This document shows positions 27,201-35,676 of a DNA stretch of 64,000 nt, in pieces. The DNA is taken from positions 53,295 to 117,294 of the forward strand of contig DBPT01000024.1 in NCBI GenBank assembly GCA_002304925.1. Direction: 5' to 3'. Origin of the DNA: Prolixibacteraceae bacterium UBA1413. GTDB taxonomy: Bacteria; Bacteroidota; Bacteroidia; Bacteroidales; Prolixibacteraceae. How positions within the stretch are numbered: position 1 is the stretch's first letter; each line of letters opens with the position of its first letter. The translations under genes were made by a program, and so were the position numbers. Under the pieces are notes generated by a model that saw only the letters and a program-made list of their open reading frames with translations, did no database searches and had not been told where the DNA came from.

Positions 27201-27357
27201 ATACGGAATTGTATATCAAAATCCTCGCAGTCGCAGTTCCGTAATCATTCTCAAGGAAAGTGGCATAGGCAATGCTGAAGGCGAAAACAACCAGCAAAAC
27301 CGCCGTCGTTGTCATCGAGAAGAATGATGATATCAATTTCTTCATGGTGTCATTCAA
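24253..27357 (-). CDS. fused ResB/CcsA cytochrome c assembly protein (CcsBA)
   Basis: A 1034-residue membrane protein that carries haem across the membrane and joins it to CxxCH motifs of c-type cytochromes (system II). The N-terminal part is ResB-like: transmembrane segments in about the first 100 residues, a large periplasmic domain, then another segment near 440. The C-terminal part is CcsA-like with many membrane segments and the tryptophan-rich WWD motif WGRYWGWDPKETWA near 930, plus the haem-ligand candidate HMHN. The single-gene fusion is usual in Bacteroidota. No cytochrome gene is nearby. M5 is an alternative start. Confidence 0.9.
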   Translation of the reverse strand: MNDTMKKLISSFFSMTTTAVLLVVFAFSIAYATFLENDYGTATARILIYNSVWFEILLLLLSVNLAGSIFYHKLVSRGKWAVLLFHSAFLVILVGAAITRHYSFEGSLHIREGEQNNQLMTEGTFITIEANSGADTTEVSEEVRFSPYTRNRFSKSLEVGNHQVRVENLRFVPSATETIVEDPAGESILSMLVVDRNSSRADFLLKPGESVQHGDVGFAFMPCDDTSGVIIAGANGELHFRYPDTVYVTSMDQSQMSALAPGISHLLSEKVIYQVGQVGFVLKKYLPKAKSELLYVPSHAGTFTRDALHARVTVNGKQKEVFLYGKKGETGAPRNVVFEGVTVSISYGSVVHTLPFTLKLDDFQIERYPGSNSPSSFASEVILIDPQNKVERPFRIFMNNILKYRGYRFFQSSFDEDEKGTILSVNYDSVGTAVTYAGYFLMILGMILTLFSRRSRFLSLARTSSRLASERKKIFTLLALAALLIPDFSAQAQNPVVSPDHAARVGTLLVQNNEGRIEPVNTLASEVLRKVAKKGSFNGLNPVQVMLEMMIEPEKWRNVPIIRVGDAELRRILMASDGYVSFSNILSEEDGNYLLRDYVSKAYGKEPAERNKFDKEIINVDERVNILFKFMNGGFLTIFPIPGDASNKWLSPADAVKPDFHGEGDFIRESFGNYLSALEAARWSGDYGKAGRFLDQLKVNQKEKGAEIYPSNLKTNLEVFYINFNIFSKLSKIYIVVGLALLVLQLVSLLTLRSWPGRWERAGFWVVAGLLAVHTLGLGIRWYISGHAPWSNGYETLLYISWATCMAGLFFARRSPMTLAVTTILSAISLFVAGMSWMSPELTNLVPVLKSYWLVIHVAVITASYGFFALAALLGMVNLLLIIIDRAGNNEKIGFTLRELVLIIEMAIIAGLFMLTAGSFLGGIWANESWGRYWGWDPKETWAMVTILVYAFIAHMHNIRGFRGIYAMSLASLAGFGSVLMTYFGVNYYLSGLHSYAGGEPVPIPAGVYVAVSLVVLLAITSFVAYKRRKTSEG

Positions 27358-27814
27358 TATCAGCGTAAGTTATCTTGACAAATTCCGCAACAGAAATTCG
27401 GAAATCCTGATCCTTCAGGGACTTGTATCCCTTTGTCACCCGCCGCCGGGCCGGGACTGCACGGGAAATGGCAACCGGAGTTTCACCCTGCCAATATAAA
27501 GATGTTTTTCATAATAACAAACCGTCCCGGAAATTCCGGAATATCCATGCCGATGGTTCTGAATCAGCTCCTTCAGGAACTGGCGGGCCTGCCATATGAG
27601 TACTTCAGGGTACATCAGGGCCAGGCCCGTAATAAAAGAGAAATTCACCTGAAGGGCTGAATCCCTGCCGCCCGGCAGGCTTCTTCACAGGAAACAATTC
27701 CTATGCGAAAGAATTCATTGTTAAACTTTTGTTGCAAAAACAGAAAAAATAGGGAAGTTTCGCGGTTACAGAAAATAATGTATATTTTTGCATTATAAAA
27801 TTGCATATTTATTC
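27358..27814. other. 457-base divergent spacer, no convincing gene
   Basis: The spacer between the cytochrome c assembly gene (leftward) and argR (rightward) contains two compact palindromes, ccggaa-a-ttccgg at 27537-27549 and cctgccg-cc-cggcagg at 27664-27679, and an agggA/Tccct hairpin near 27416-27432. The argR promoter lies at its right end. Two short overlapping frames on opposite strands near 27433-27660 have no recognisable product and are not called. Confidence 0.5.
27783..27806 (+). promoter_or_regulatory. argR promoter with possible ArgR-binding repeat
   Basis: TATTTTTG at 27783-27790 is a -7 box; the -33 position is weak (TTTC at 27758-27761). The same AT-rich stretch carries TTGCAT twice, at 27788-27793 and 27801-27806, overlapping the predicted transcription start. 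Arginine repressors bind AT-rich sites, so autoregulation here is plausible but unproven. Confidence 0.4.
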
Positions 27815-28300
27815 ATGGTTCGTAATAAACGACATCGGCAGGAGATGGCCAGGGAGTTGATACTATCGGGCCGCATTGGCAGCCAGGAAGAATTGCTGGC
27901 CTTGCTTCACGAGAAGGGATTTGCCTGTACCCAGGCCACTCTCAGCCGTGACCTGCATGAGTTGAAGGCAGTAAGGGTTCCGGATGGTAGCCATGGATAT
28001 GTGTATCAGATTCCCGGGGATGTTTTGCTACTGGGAAGCAATGAACAGTTAAGGATCAATTACCTGGTCGACGGGTTCCGGGACCTTCAGTTTTCGGGAA
28101 ACCTGGCCGTGATACGTACCCTGCCCGGTTACGCCAGCAGCATTGCGGCCGTGATCGACGGCAATCCACGTCCCAGCCTGCTGGGAACCATCGCAGGTGA
28201 CGATACCATCCTGCTTATCCTGAAAGAAGGAATCACCCGTAACACCCTGATTGGGGAGTTGGTGGAAACCATGCCTTACCTGAAAACAAAAATCGGTTGA
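27815..28300 (+). CDS. argR: arginine repressor ArgR
   Basis: Hexameric, arginine-dependent transcription factor. From the ATG at 27815 it has 161 residues; an in-frame TTG nine codons upstream lies inside the promoter. The N-terminal winged helix contains TQATLSRDLHEL (recognition helix with S44, R45). The C-terminal oligomerisation domain has the arginine-binding GDD at 128-130 in TIAGDDTILL. It is the first gene of the rightward arg/pro cluster, so it likely controls that cluster. Confidence 0.94.
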   Translation: MVRNKRHRQEMARELILSGRIGSQEELLALLHEKGFACTQATLSRDLHELKAVRVPDGSHGYVYQIPGDVLLLGSNEQLRINYLVDGFRDLQFSGNLAVIRTLPGYASSIAAVIDGNPRPSLLGTIAGDDTILLILKEGITRNTLIGELVETMPYLKTKIG

Positions 28301-28312
28301 CAACCAATTGAT

Positions 28313-28981
28313 ATGAAGCAGCTCAAAGATATTACAGTTGAAGTTGCCGCGGAAAAACACCTGAAATACGTCGACACCATTAACGACACCATTGATATGG
28401 CGGCCAAACAGCGCGGCACCGGGATTGCCCGCCGTACCCACGAGTACCTTGCCAGAAAAATAACGGAAGGGAAAGCCATCATCGCCCTGGAAAAGGAGGA
28501 ATTTGCTGGTTTCTGTTACATCGAATCGTGGGGGACAGCAAAGTATGTGGCCAATTCGGGACTGATCGTCAGTCCGGAATACCGCGGAATCGGACTTGCC
28601 ACGGAGATCAAGCGGAAAGCCTTTGAACTCTCCAGGAAAAAATTCCCGGATGCCAAGTTATTCGGACTCACAACCGGCCTGGCCGTGATGAAAATAAACC
28701 ACTCCCTGGGTTACCGGCCGGTCACATTTTCAGAACTGACCGATGACGACGCATTCTGGAACGGCTGCCAGGGTTGCGTCAATTATGACATTCTGCAGCG
28801 AACGAACCGTACCAAGTGCCTCTGTACAAGTATGCTTTACGACCCCGCCTGGGAAACGGGAAATAACGGCAATGGAAATGAAATCAAAAAACGGTCGCTG
28901 CTCGAGACCATCAGCAAGTTCAACCCCAAAAACACCCTCATTCTGTTGAAGAAATACAGGGAAAACAAAAAAACAAAATAA
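28313..28981 (+). CDS. GNAT acyltransferase of the arginine cluster, probable N-acylglutamate synthase
   Basis: 222 residues with a GNAT fold: the acyl-CoA pyrophosphate-binding loop is RGIGLATEI (91-99) after the strand NSGLIVSPEY. It lies between argR and argG and fills the place of argA. From memory, the equivalent Bacteroides thetaiotaomicron gene was proposed from fitness data to make N-succinylglutamate. The protein adds a cysteine cluster after the fold (C152, C155, C169, C171) that resembles a zinc or regulatory site. Start to argG spacing is one base, so translation is coupled. Confidence 0.75.
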   Translation: MKQLKDITVEVAAEKHLKYVDTINDTIDMAAKQRGTGIARRTHEYLARKITEGKAIIALEKEEFAGFCYIESWGTAKYVANSGLIVSPEYRGIGLATEIKRKAFELSRKKFPDAKLFGLTTGLAVMKINHSLGYRPVTFSELTDDDAFWNGCQGCVNYDILQRTNRTKCLCTSMLYDPAWETGNNGNGNEIKKRSLLETISKFNPKNTLILLKKYRENKKTK

Positions 28982-28982
28982 G

Positions 28983-30179
28983 ATGAAGAACAAATTGGTA
29001 CTGGCGTTCAGCGGGGGACTCGACACCTCATTCTGTGTAAAATACCTCACCGAAGAAAAAGGATTCGAAGTATATACGGCAACGGCCAACACCGGAGGGT
29101 TCAGCGAGGCCGCCCGGGAACGCATTGAAGAAAAGGCATACCGGCTTGGGGCCAAAGAACACGTTACCATTGACGTTACACGAGATTACTATGACAAATG
29201 TATCCGTTACATGGTTTTCGGCAATGTCTTACGGAACAATACCTATCCCATTTCCGTCAGTTCAGAAAGGATTTTCCAGGCCATCGCCATCATCGAATAT
29301 GCCGGGAAGATCGGTGCCCGGTATGTGGCCCACGGAAGCACCGGGGCAGGAAACGACCAGGTTCGTTTCGATCTCACTTTCAAGGTGCTTGCCCCTGACA
29401 TTGAAATCATCACCCCCATCAGGGATCTTGTCCTCAGCCGCGAACAGGAGATCGCCTACCTGCGCGATCACGGATTCGACGATGACTTTGTAAAAATGCA
29501 ATACTCCATCAACCAGGGACTTTGGGGGACCAGTATTGGTGGAAAGGAGACGCTCACTTCTGACAAACCCTTGCCTGAGGAGGCATATCCCACGCCCATG
29601 ACTGCAACGGAATCCCGGGAACTGGAACTTACCTTTCACCAGGGAGAACTGAAAGCCATCGACGGTGAAACCTGCGATTCGGGTCCCGCATTGATCAGCG
29701 CCCTGGAAGAAATAGCGGCCCCGTACGCCATCGGGCGCGACATACACATAGGCGATACCATCATCGGGATCAAGGGACGCGTAGGATTCGAAGCAGCCGC
29801 CCCCCTGTTGATCATTAAAGCCCACCACCTGCTCGAAAAACACACGCTCACCAAATGGCAACTTTACTGGAAAGAACAAATCGCCACCTGGTATGGCATG
29901 TTCTTCCATGAAGCCATGTACCTCGATCCGGTGATGCGCAATATGGAGGTTTTCCTTGAAAGTACACAGGAGAAAGTCAACGGGAAAGTATTCATCAAAC
30001 TCTCCCCCTACCGCTTTGAACTCCTCGGTATTGAATCTCCCAACGACCTGATGAATCCGGCTTTCGGCGTTTATGGCGAAGAGAACAAAGCATGGACGGC
30101 CGCCGATGTCAAGGGGTTTACCGCGATCCTGGGGAATGCCCAGAAAATATTCTATTCCGTCAACAAAAATAAACCGTGA
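28983..30179 (+). CDS. argG: argininosuccinate synthase
   Basis: Condenses citrulline and aspartate at the expense of ATP in the penultimate step of arginine synthesis. The 398 residues show the PP-loop AFSGGLDTS (8-16), the HGSTGAGNDQVRF motif and TPIRDLVLSR. The start codon lies one base after the GNAT stop. argH, which would use the product, is not in the window. Confidence 0.95.
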   Translation: MKNKLVLAFSGGLDTSFCVKYLTEEKGFEVYTATANTGGFSEAARERIEEKAYRLGAKEHVTIDVTRDYYDKCIRYMVFGNVLRNNTYPISVSSERIFQAIAIIEYAGKIGARYVAHGSTGAGNDQVRFDLTFKVLAPDIEIITPIRDLVLSREQEIAYLRDHGFDDDFVKMQYSINQGLWGTSIGGKETLTSDKPLPEEAYPTPMTATESRELELTFHQGELKAIDGETCDSGPALISALEEIAAPYAIGRDIHIGDTIIGIKGRVGFEAAAPLLIIKAHHLLEKHTLTKWQLYWKEQIATWYGMFFHEAMYLDPVMRNMEVFLESTQEKVNGKVFIKLSPYRFELLGIESPNDLMNPAFGVYGEENKAWTAADVKGFTAILGNAQKIFYSVNKNKP

Positions 30180-30199
30180 AGCCTCCATTGGAAAAGAAT

Positions 30200-31174
30200 A
30201 TGCAAAAGATCAGAATAGGCATCATAGGAGGTGCAGGCTACACGGCGGGAGAACTCATCCGCATCCTGCTCAATCACCCGGAAGCGGAAATCCGGTTTAT
30301 CCACAGCATCTCACATTCCGGAGAACCTGTGACTTCGGTCCATGATGATCTCCTTGGCGAGACCCCTCTTTTGTTTTCCGACGACATGGACCTGCCGGAA
30401 ACCGATGTGCTTTTCCTCTGCCAGGGACATGGCAAATCCAGGAGCTTTCTGGATAACCATCCCCTCCCCGATTCGGTAAAAGTCATCGACCTAAGTGCCG
30501 ATTTCAGGTTAAACGACGGCTCACACAACTTTGTCTACGGACTTCCGGAACTCAACCGGGAAGCCATTCGTTATGCCCGCCGGATTGCCAATCCAGGTTG
30601 TTTCGCCACCGGAATAGAACTGGCATTGCTTCCCCTGGCGGGTGCCGGACTGCTTTCCGATGACATTCACGTACAAGCAATTACCGGATCGACAGGGGCC
30701 GGGCAACTGCCTTCAGAAACCACCCATTTCAGCTGGAGGGAAGGAAACCTGAGTGCCTATAAAATCTTCAGCCACCAGCACCAGGAGGAAATCCTCCAAT
30801 CCATCAGGCAACTGCAACCCGCTTTTGACTGGGAATTTAACTTCATCCCGGTCAGGGGGAACCATACCCGGGGGATCTTTGTGACGGCGTACACCCGCTT
30901 CGGCGGTTCCGCAGGAGATGCCCGAGAACTCTTTACCAACTGGTACTGCGACCACCCCTTTTCAGTGGTCACCTCGGAAAACCCATCCCTCAAACAGGTC
31001 ATAAATACCAACAAAGCACTGATTTACATTGAAAAACAAAACAATAAACTGGTCATCGTCACCTGCATCGACAACCTGCTGAAAGGGGCTTCCGGACAGG
31101 CTGTCCAGAATATGAACCTGATGTCCGGACTGGAAGAAACCACCGGACTGAAGCTGAAGCCTTCCGCATTTTAA
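30200..31174 (+). CDS. argC: N-acyl-gamma-glutamyl-phosphate reductase
   Basis: NADPH-dependent reduction of the acylglutamyl phosphate to its semialdehyde. The Rossmann motif IGIIGGAGYTAGEL lies at the N-terminus and the catalytic Cys is in ANPGCFATG. I choose the ATG at 30200 (324 residues, MQKIRIGIIGG), preceded by a purine-rich stretch. A GTG at 30176 overlapping the argG stop would add eight residues. The acyl group handled is probably succinyl, by inference from argF'. Confidence 0.94.
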   Translation: MQKIRIGIIGGAGYTAGELIRILLNHPEAEIRFIHSISHSGEPVTSVHDDLLGETPLLFSDDMDLPETDVLFLCQGHGKSRSFLDNHPLPDSVKVIDLSADFRLNDGSHNFVYGLPELNREAIRYARRIANPGCFATGIELALLPLAGAGLLSDDIHVQAITGSTGAGQLPSETTHFSWREGNLSAYKIFSHQHQEEILQSIRQLQPAFDWEFNFIPVRGNHTRGIFVTAYTRFGGSAGDARELFTNWYCDHPFSVVTSENPSLKQVINTNKALIYIEKQNNKLVIVTCIDNLLKGASGQAVQNMNLMSGLEETTGLKLKPSAF

Positions 31175-31183
31175 ACGCAACAC

Positions 31184-32305
31184 ATGCGACTATTCGACGT
31201 ATATCAACTACTTGGGATTACTCCTGTAAGCGCCTCGGGTTGTACGATCCGGGATGACAAAGGGATTTCATACCTCGACCTGTACGGCGGCCATGCCGTA
31301 ATTTCCATCGGCCACTCCCACCCCTGGTATATTGAAAGAATAACCAGCCAGTTGAAAAAGCTGGCTTTCTATTCCAATTCGGTACAGAATCCCCTTCAGG
31401 AAGAATTGGCTGACAAACTCGGATCCATGTGCGGATATCCCGGTTTTCAGCTTTTCCTGTGCAATTCAGGGGCAGAAGCCAATGAAAATGCAATTAAACT
31501 AGCCTCCTTTGCCACAGGAAGGAAAAAATTCATCGCTTTCTCGCGCGGTTTTCACGGTCGCACATCGGCTGCCGTCGCGCTTACCGACAATCCGAACATC
31601 ATCGCCCCTGTCAACCGTACCGAAAACGCGCTCATCCTTCCTTTCAACGATCAGGAAGCGGTCAGGGAGGCATTTTCGGGTCATGAAATCGCCGGAATTA
31701 TCGTTGAAGGGATCCAGGGGATCGGAGGCATACAACTGCCGGCACCCGGTTTTCTTAAAACGTTGCAGGGCTTCTGCCGGGAAAACGGAGCCATGCTGAT
31801 CCTGGATGAAATCCAGAGCGGATACGGACGAACGGGAAAGTTCTTCGCCCATCAGTATGACGGCGTGGTACCTGATATCATCACCATGGCCAAGGGAATG
31901 GGCAACGGCTTCCCTATCGGCGGCCTGCTTATTTCGCCTGACATCAAACCCAGGCGTGGCATGCTGGGAACAACTTTCGGAGGAAACCACCTGGCCTGCG
32001 CGGCAGCATTGGCCGTCCTGGAAATCATGGAAAAAGAAAACCTCATCGAAAACGCGTTGCAAACAGGAAACGATCTGATGAACAGGCTGAATGAACGAAA
32101 TGACCGTTTTGCAGTCAGGGGACGCGGACTGATGACCGGCATAGAATTTCCGGACCCCGTCGGGGGAATCAGATCCCGGCTGATTTATGACTCCCATATT
32201 TTCACCGGCATCAGTGGTACCAACACCCTCCGTCTGTTACCACCACTCTGCCTTACAAAAGAGGAGGCCGCCAGGTTTGCGGATTCATTATTCGAAATTC
32301 TTTGA
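31184..32305 (+). CDS. argD: N-acylornithine aminotransferase
   Basis: PLP-dependent class III aminotransferase that converts the acylglutamate semialdehyde to acylornithine. The 373 residues contain FLCNSGAEANENAIKLA, SRGFHGRTSAA, the PLP-phosphate and aspartate region LILDEIQSGYGRTG, and the Schiff-base lysine in MAKGMGNGFPIGG. It is slightly short for the family, with a compact N-terminus. It follows argC by nine bases. Confidence 0.93.
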   Translation: MRLFDVYQLLGITPVSASGCTIRDDKGISYLDLYGGHAVISIGHSHPWYIERITSQLKKLAFYSNSVQNPLQEELADKLGSMCGYPGFQLFLCNSGAEANENAIKLASFATGRKKFIAFSRGFHGRTSAAVALTDNPNIIAPVNRTENALILPFNDQEAVREAFSGHEIAGIIVEGIQGIGGIQLPAPGFLKTLQGFCRENGAMLILDEIQSGYGRTGKFFAHQYDGVVPDIITMAKGMGNGFPIGGLLISPDIKPRRGMLGTTFGGNHLACAAALAVLEIMEKENLIENALQTGNDLMNRLNERNDRFAVRGRGLMTGIEFPDPVGGIRSRLIYDSHIFTGISGTNTLRLLPPLCLTKEEAARFADSLFEIL

Positions 32306-32367
32306 TGCGACACCGTCATTACAACCAAAACAACGATGTGTAATTAATGAAATACAATAAGGAATAG

Positions 32368-33174
32368 ATGAAAGAGAAAAAAATAGCCATCATCGGAGGC
32401 GGGAATCTGGGAACGGCCATCGCAGAAGGACTTATTTCATCGGGCGAGGTGTTGCCCGCTGCTCTGACAGTCACCCGCCGAAGGGTTGAAATGCTTCAAA
32501 AGCTGAAAAACCTGGGGATTCATGTCAGTTCTGACAATTTAAAAGCGGTTCAGGATGCCAATTTGGTCATTCTGGCGGTGAAACCGTACCAGATCATGGA
32601 AATCCTCCGGCAAATCAAGCCGGTACTCCGTGCAGACAAGGTGCTCATCTCGCTGGTGGCAGGGATCGACCTAAAAGAAATCACAGAGGTTACCGGTAAT
32701 GGAATTCCGGTTTTCAGGGCCATGCCCAATACCGCCATCGCCATCAGGGAGTCGATGACGCTGATTTCCACGAACGGCGGAGATGAGGGCAGCAAAAAGT
32801 TGGTGGTTGAACTGTTTGAAAAAATGGGGAAAACGGCGCTCATTCCCGATGAGTTGATGGCCGCCTCCACAGTGCTGGCATCCTGCGGAATAGCCTACGC
32901 CCTTCGGTATATCCGGGCGGCCATGCAGGGAGGCGTCGAAATCGGATTCGGAGCTGAACTTGCACAGTTCATTACCGCCCAAACGGTTCTGGGAGCGGCA
33001 AAACTTGTACTCGCCACAGGCAATCATCCTGAAAAAGAGATCGATAAGGTGACCACTCCAAGGGGGGTTACCATAACCGGATTAAATGAGATGGAGAACA
33101 AAGGGTTCAGTGCATCCCTGATTCAGGGCTTGCTGGTCTCTTTTAAAAAGATTGAAAAACTTGAAAATCCCTGA
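32368..33174 (+). CDS. proC: pyrroline-5-carboxylate reductase
   Basis: Final step of proline synthesis. The 268 residues begin with the dinucleotide-binding IIGGGNLGTAIAEGL, continue with FRAMPNTAIAIRESMT, and end with the family signature region DKVTTPRGVTITGLNEME. It sits inside the arginine cluster, 62 bases after argD, and is followed within two bases by proB. Linkage of proC to arg genes also occurs in Bacteroides. Confidence 0.95.
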   Translation: MKEKKIAIIGGGNLGTAIAEGLISSGEVLPAALTVTRRRVEMLQKLKNLGIHVSSDNLKAVQDANLVILAVKPYQIMEILRQIKPVLRADKVLISLVAGIDLKEITEVTGNGIPVFRAMPNTAIAIRESMTLISTNGGDEGSKKLVVELFEKMGKTALIPDELMAASTVLASCGIAYALRYIRAAMQGGVEIGFGAELAQFITAQTVLGAAKLVLATGNHPEKEIDKVTTPRGVTITGLNEMENKGFSASLIQGLLVSFKKIEKLENP

Positions 33175-33176
33175 TA

Positions 33177-34271
33177 ATGGAGTTGCGGTATAAGAAAATA
33201 ACGGTCAAGGCGGGGAGCAACCTCCTGGCCAAGGAGGACGGCTCGCTGAATGTTCCTCGGATCGCCCACCTGGTCGACCAAGTCGCCATGCTTCACAAAG
33301 CGGGGGTCGAGGTGGTGCTGGTCACCTCAGGCGCCGTGGCTTCGGGCAGGGCAATCCTGACTCCGTCGCGCAAAACCGACGCGGTATCAGCAAGGCAACT
33401 CTGGGCAGCTCTAGGCCAGGTAAAGCTGATGAACCGTTATTCTGACTTCTTCAGAGAATATGGCCTTGTGTGCGCCCAGGTGCTCACTACCAAGGAGAAT
33501 TTCTCCAGCCGTACCCATTACCTGAACATGAAAAATTGCATCAATACCCTCCTGGAAAACCGCGTGATCCCCATCGTCAACGAAAATGACACCATCTCGG
33601 TTACCGAACTCATGTTCACCGATAACGACGAACTCTCGGGATTGATGGCTACCCTGGCAGGCAGTGAAGCCTTGGTCATTCTCAGCAATGTCGATGGGGT
33701 GTACGACAGCCACCCTTCCGATCCCGAAGCCAAGCTGATTTCTCAGATCACCAGCGATCCCGACTATGAAACCATCCATATCTCGGGGGAGATGTCAGGA
33801 TTTGGAAGGGGAGGTATGAAAACCAAACTGCGTATCGCACGCAAAGTGGCTGCCAGCGGAATCGCAGTCCATGTTGCCAACGGCAACCGGGACAATATAC
33901 TCCTCGATATCATGGATACGGCCACTAAAGTACCCAACACCTATTTTGTTCCCGAAGACAAACAACCTTCAGGGGTGAAAAACTGGATCGCCTATTCCGA
34001 CAGTTTCGCCAAAGCCGCCGTCATCATCAACAGGGGAGCGGTAGCAGCCCTCCTTTCCGAAAAAGCAGTCAGCCTTCTCCCCGTGGGAGTGATCGGCGTG
34101 GAAGGGGAATTTAAAAAAGGTGACCTGCTTAAAATTGTGGATGAAGACCGTCATTTCCTGGGGGTCGGCAAAGCAGCTTTCGGCTCCGACAAACTAAAGA
34201 GGGATATCCCCGCCGGCCACCAGAAACCATTGATTCATTACGACTACCTCTACCTGGAAAATGGAAAATAA
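33177..34271 (+). CDS. proB: glutamate 5-kinase
   Basis: Phosphorylates glutamate for proline synthesis and is normally proline-inhibited. The 364 residues have the amino-acid kinase domain (KAGSNLLA, VTSGAVASGR, VNENDTISVTEL, GRGGMKTKLRIARK). A C-terminal PUA domain spans about 275-360. The 3' end overlaps proA by 11 bases, giving tight coupling of kinase and reductase, whose labile intermediate is passed directly. Confidence 0.95.
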   Translation: MELRYKKITVKAGSNLLAKEDGSLNVPRIAHLVDQVAMLHKAGVEVVLVTSGAVASGRAILTPSRKTDAVSARQLWAALGQVKLMNRYSDFFREYGLVCAQVLTTKENFSSRTHYLNMKNCINTLLENRVIPIVNENDTISVTELMFTDNDELSGLMATLAGSEALVILSNVDGVYDSHPSDPEAKLISQITSDPDYETIHISGEMSGFGRGGMKTKLRIARKVAASGIAVHVANGNRDNILLDIMDTATKVPNTYFVPEDKQPSGVKNWIAYSDSFAKAAVIINRGAVAALLSEKAVSLLPVGVIGVEGEFKKGDLLKIVDEDRHFLGVGKAAFGSDKLKRDIPAGHQKPLIHYDYLYLENGK

Positions 34272-35526
34272 GAAACCGATGACCATACTACCCCAACTTG
34301 AAAAGGCAGTGTCAGCCGCCAGAGCGCTGGCGCTGATCCCTCCGGAAAAGATTGAAGAACTCCTGCTTGCCCTGTCAGACGAAACCATCAGGGAAATTCC
34401 TTTTATCCTTACTGAAAACCAAAAGGACCTAGAACGAATGGATCCCGCCGATCCGGTCTACGACAGGCTACAGCTTACGGAAGAAAGGATCAGCTCCATC
34501 GCACAGGATATCCGGAACGTGGCTGTCCTCCCCTCTCCTCTGGGAAAAATCCTGGAGGAGAAAGAACGGCCAAACGGATTGCTGATCAAAAAGGTGATTG
34601 TTCCCTTCGGCGTTATTGGCATCATCTATGAAGCGCGCCCCAACGTCACCTTTGATGTCTTTTCCCTTTGTCTCAAATCGGGGAATTGCTGTGTCCTGAA
34701 AGGAGGCAGCGATGCCATTCATTCCAATACGGCAATTCTTTGTGTTATCCGGAATGTTTTAAAGAAACACCATCTGCCCGCAGATGTGGTGACACTGTTA
34801 CCGGCCGGGCGGGACGAAACCCGTGAAATGCTGCAAGCCAGGGCATTCATCGACCTTGTCATACCCAGGGGGAGCCAAAAACTGATTGACTTTGTCAGGG
34901 AGAACTCCACCATTCCCGTCATTGAAACAGGAGCCGGTATCTGTCACACCTATTTTGACAGGGAAGGCGATGCCGGCAAGGGAAGTGAAATCATCTTCAA
35001 TGCCAAGACCCGTCGACCCTCGGTATGCAATGCCCTTGACTGCCTGGTTATCCACAGCAGCCGTCTGGTTGACCTTCCCCGTCTGACAGGGCCCTTGGCG
35101 AGAAAAGAAGTCATCCTGTTCGCCGATGAAGCTGCCCGCAGCGTACTTACAGGAAATTATCCCGGGCACCTGTTGTTCCCCGCCACTCCGGAATCTTTCG
35201 GCACCGAATTCCTTTCCCTGAAATTAGCAGTAAAAACCGTGAATTCCCTTAACGAAGCACTTGACCACATCAGCAGGTACAGTTCCCGGCACAGTGAGGC
35301 GATTATAACTGAAAACAAGGAGACTGCATACCAGTTTACCCGGCAGGTCGATGCTGCGGTGGTATATGCCAACGCATCCACAGCCTTCACCGACGGTGCC
35401 CAGTTCGGACTGGGTGCTGAAATCGGCATCAGCACCCAGAAACTCCATGCCCGGGGTCCCATGGCACTGGAGGAACTGACTACCTATAAATGGATCGTGA
35501 CAGGAAACGGGCAAACAAGGCCATAA
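34261..35526 (+). CDS. proA: gamma-glutamyl phosphate reductase
   Basis: NADPH-dependent reduction of glutamyl phosphate to the semialdehyde. The 421 residues belong to the aldehyde dehydrogenase fold. The N-terminal part has FGVIGIIYEARPNVT, and the catalytic Cys is in RRPSVCNALDCLVIH. GLGAEIGISTQKLHARGPMA near the C-terminus is diagnostic. The ATG at 34261 lies within the end of proB. A hexamer-repeat spacer follows its stop. Confidence 0.95.
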   Translation: MENKKPMTILPQLEKAVSAARALALIPPEKIEELLLALSDETIREIPFILTENQKDLERMDPADPVYDRLQLTEERISSIAQDIRNVAVLPSPLGKILEEKERPNGLLIKKVIVPFGVIGIIYEARPNVTFDVFSLCLKSGNCCVLKGGSDAIHSNTAILCVIRNVLKKHHLPADVVTLLPAGRDETREMLQARAFIDLVIPRGSQKLIDFVRENSTIPVIETGAGICHTYFDREGDAGKGSEIIFNAKTRRPSVCNALDCLVIHSSRLVDLPRLTGPLARKEVILFADEAARSVLTGNYPGHLLFPATPESFGTEFLSLKLAVKTVNSLNEALDHISRYSSRHSEAIITENKETAYQFTRQVDAAVVYANASTAFTDGAQFGLGAEIGISTQKLHARGPMALEELTTYKWIVTGNGQTRP

Positions 35527-35592
35527 GCTGAGGTTGCGGTCGAGTTGGGGCTGAGGTTGAGGTCAGGTTAATTTGAAGCTGAAGTTGAGGTT
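35527..35592 (+). repeat. degenerate hexamer repeat (RARGYT) after proA
   Basis: Immediately after the proA stop the spacer consists of purine-rich hexamers of the type GAGGTT, GAGGTC, GAAGCT and GAAGTT. Three longer units (gctgaggttgcggtc at 35527, gctgaggttgaggtc at 35550, gctgaagttgaggtt at 35578) are visible. Related tracts follow the argF' stop (36626-36640) and the mnmA stop (63296-63322). Confidence 0.65.
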
Positions 35593-35676
35593 CCCCCTGC
35601 CCTTTGACATGTGTTAACCCGGATCCAAATCCCGGTCTTGCAGAATAAAAAACTACATTTGCATAAAGAATAGATC

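Noticed and set aside
27433..27660. Small genes in the spacer upstream of argR
   Set aside because: Two overlapping frames of similar length on opposite strands with no recognised product.
29262..30188. Leftward frame (308 codons) opposite argG
   Set aside because: argG is unambiguous here; the antisense product is not protein-like.
35527..35676. CRISPR array
   Set aside because: Units are short degenerate hexamers without unique spacers of constant length, and no cas gene is in the window.
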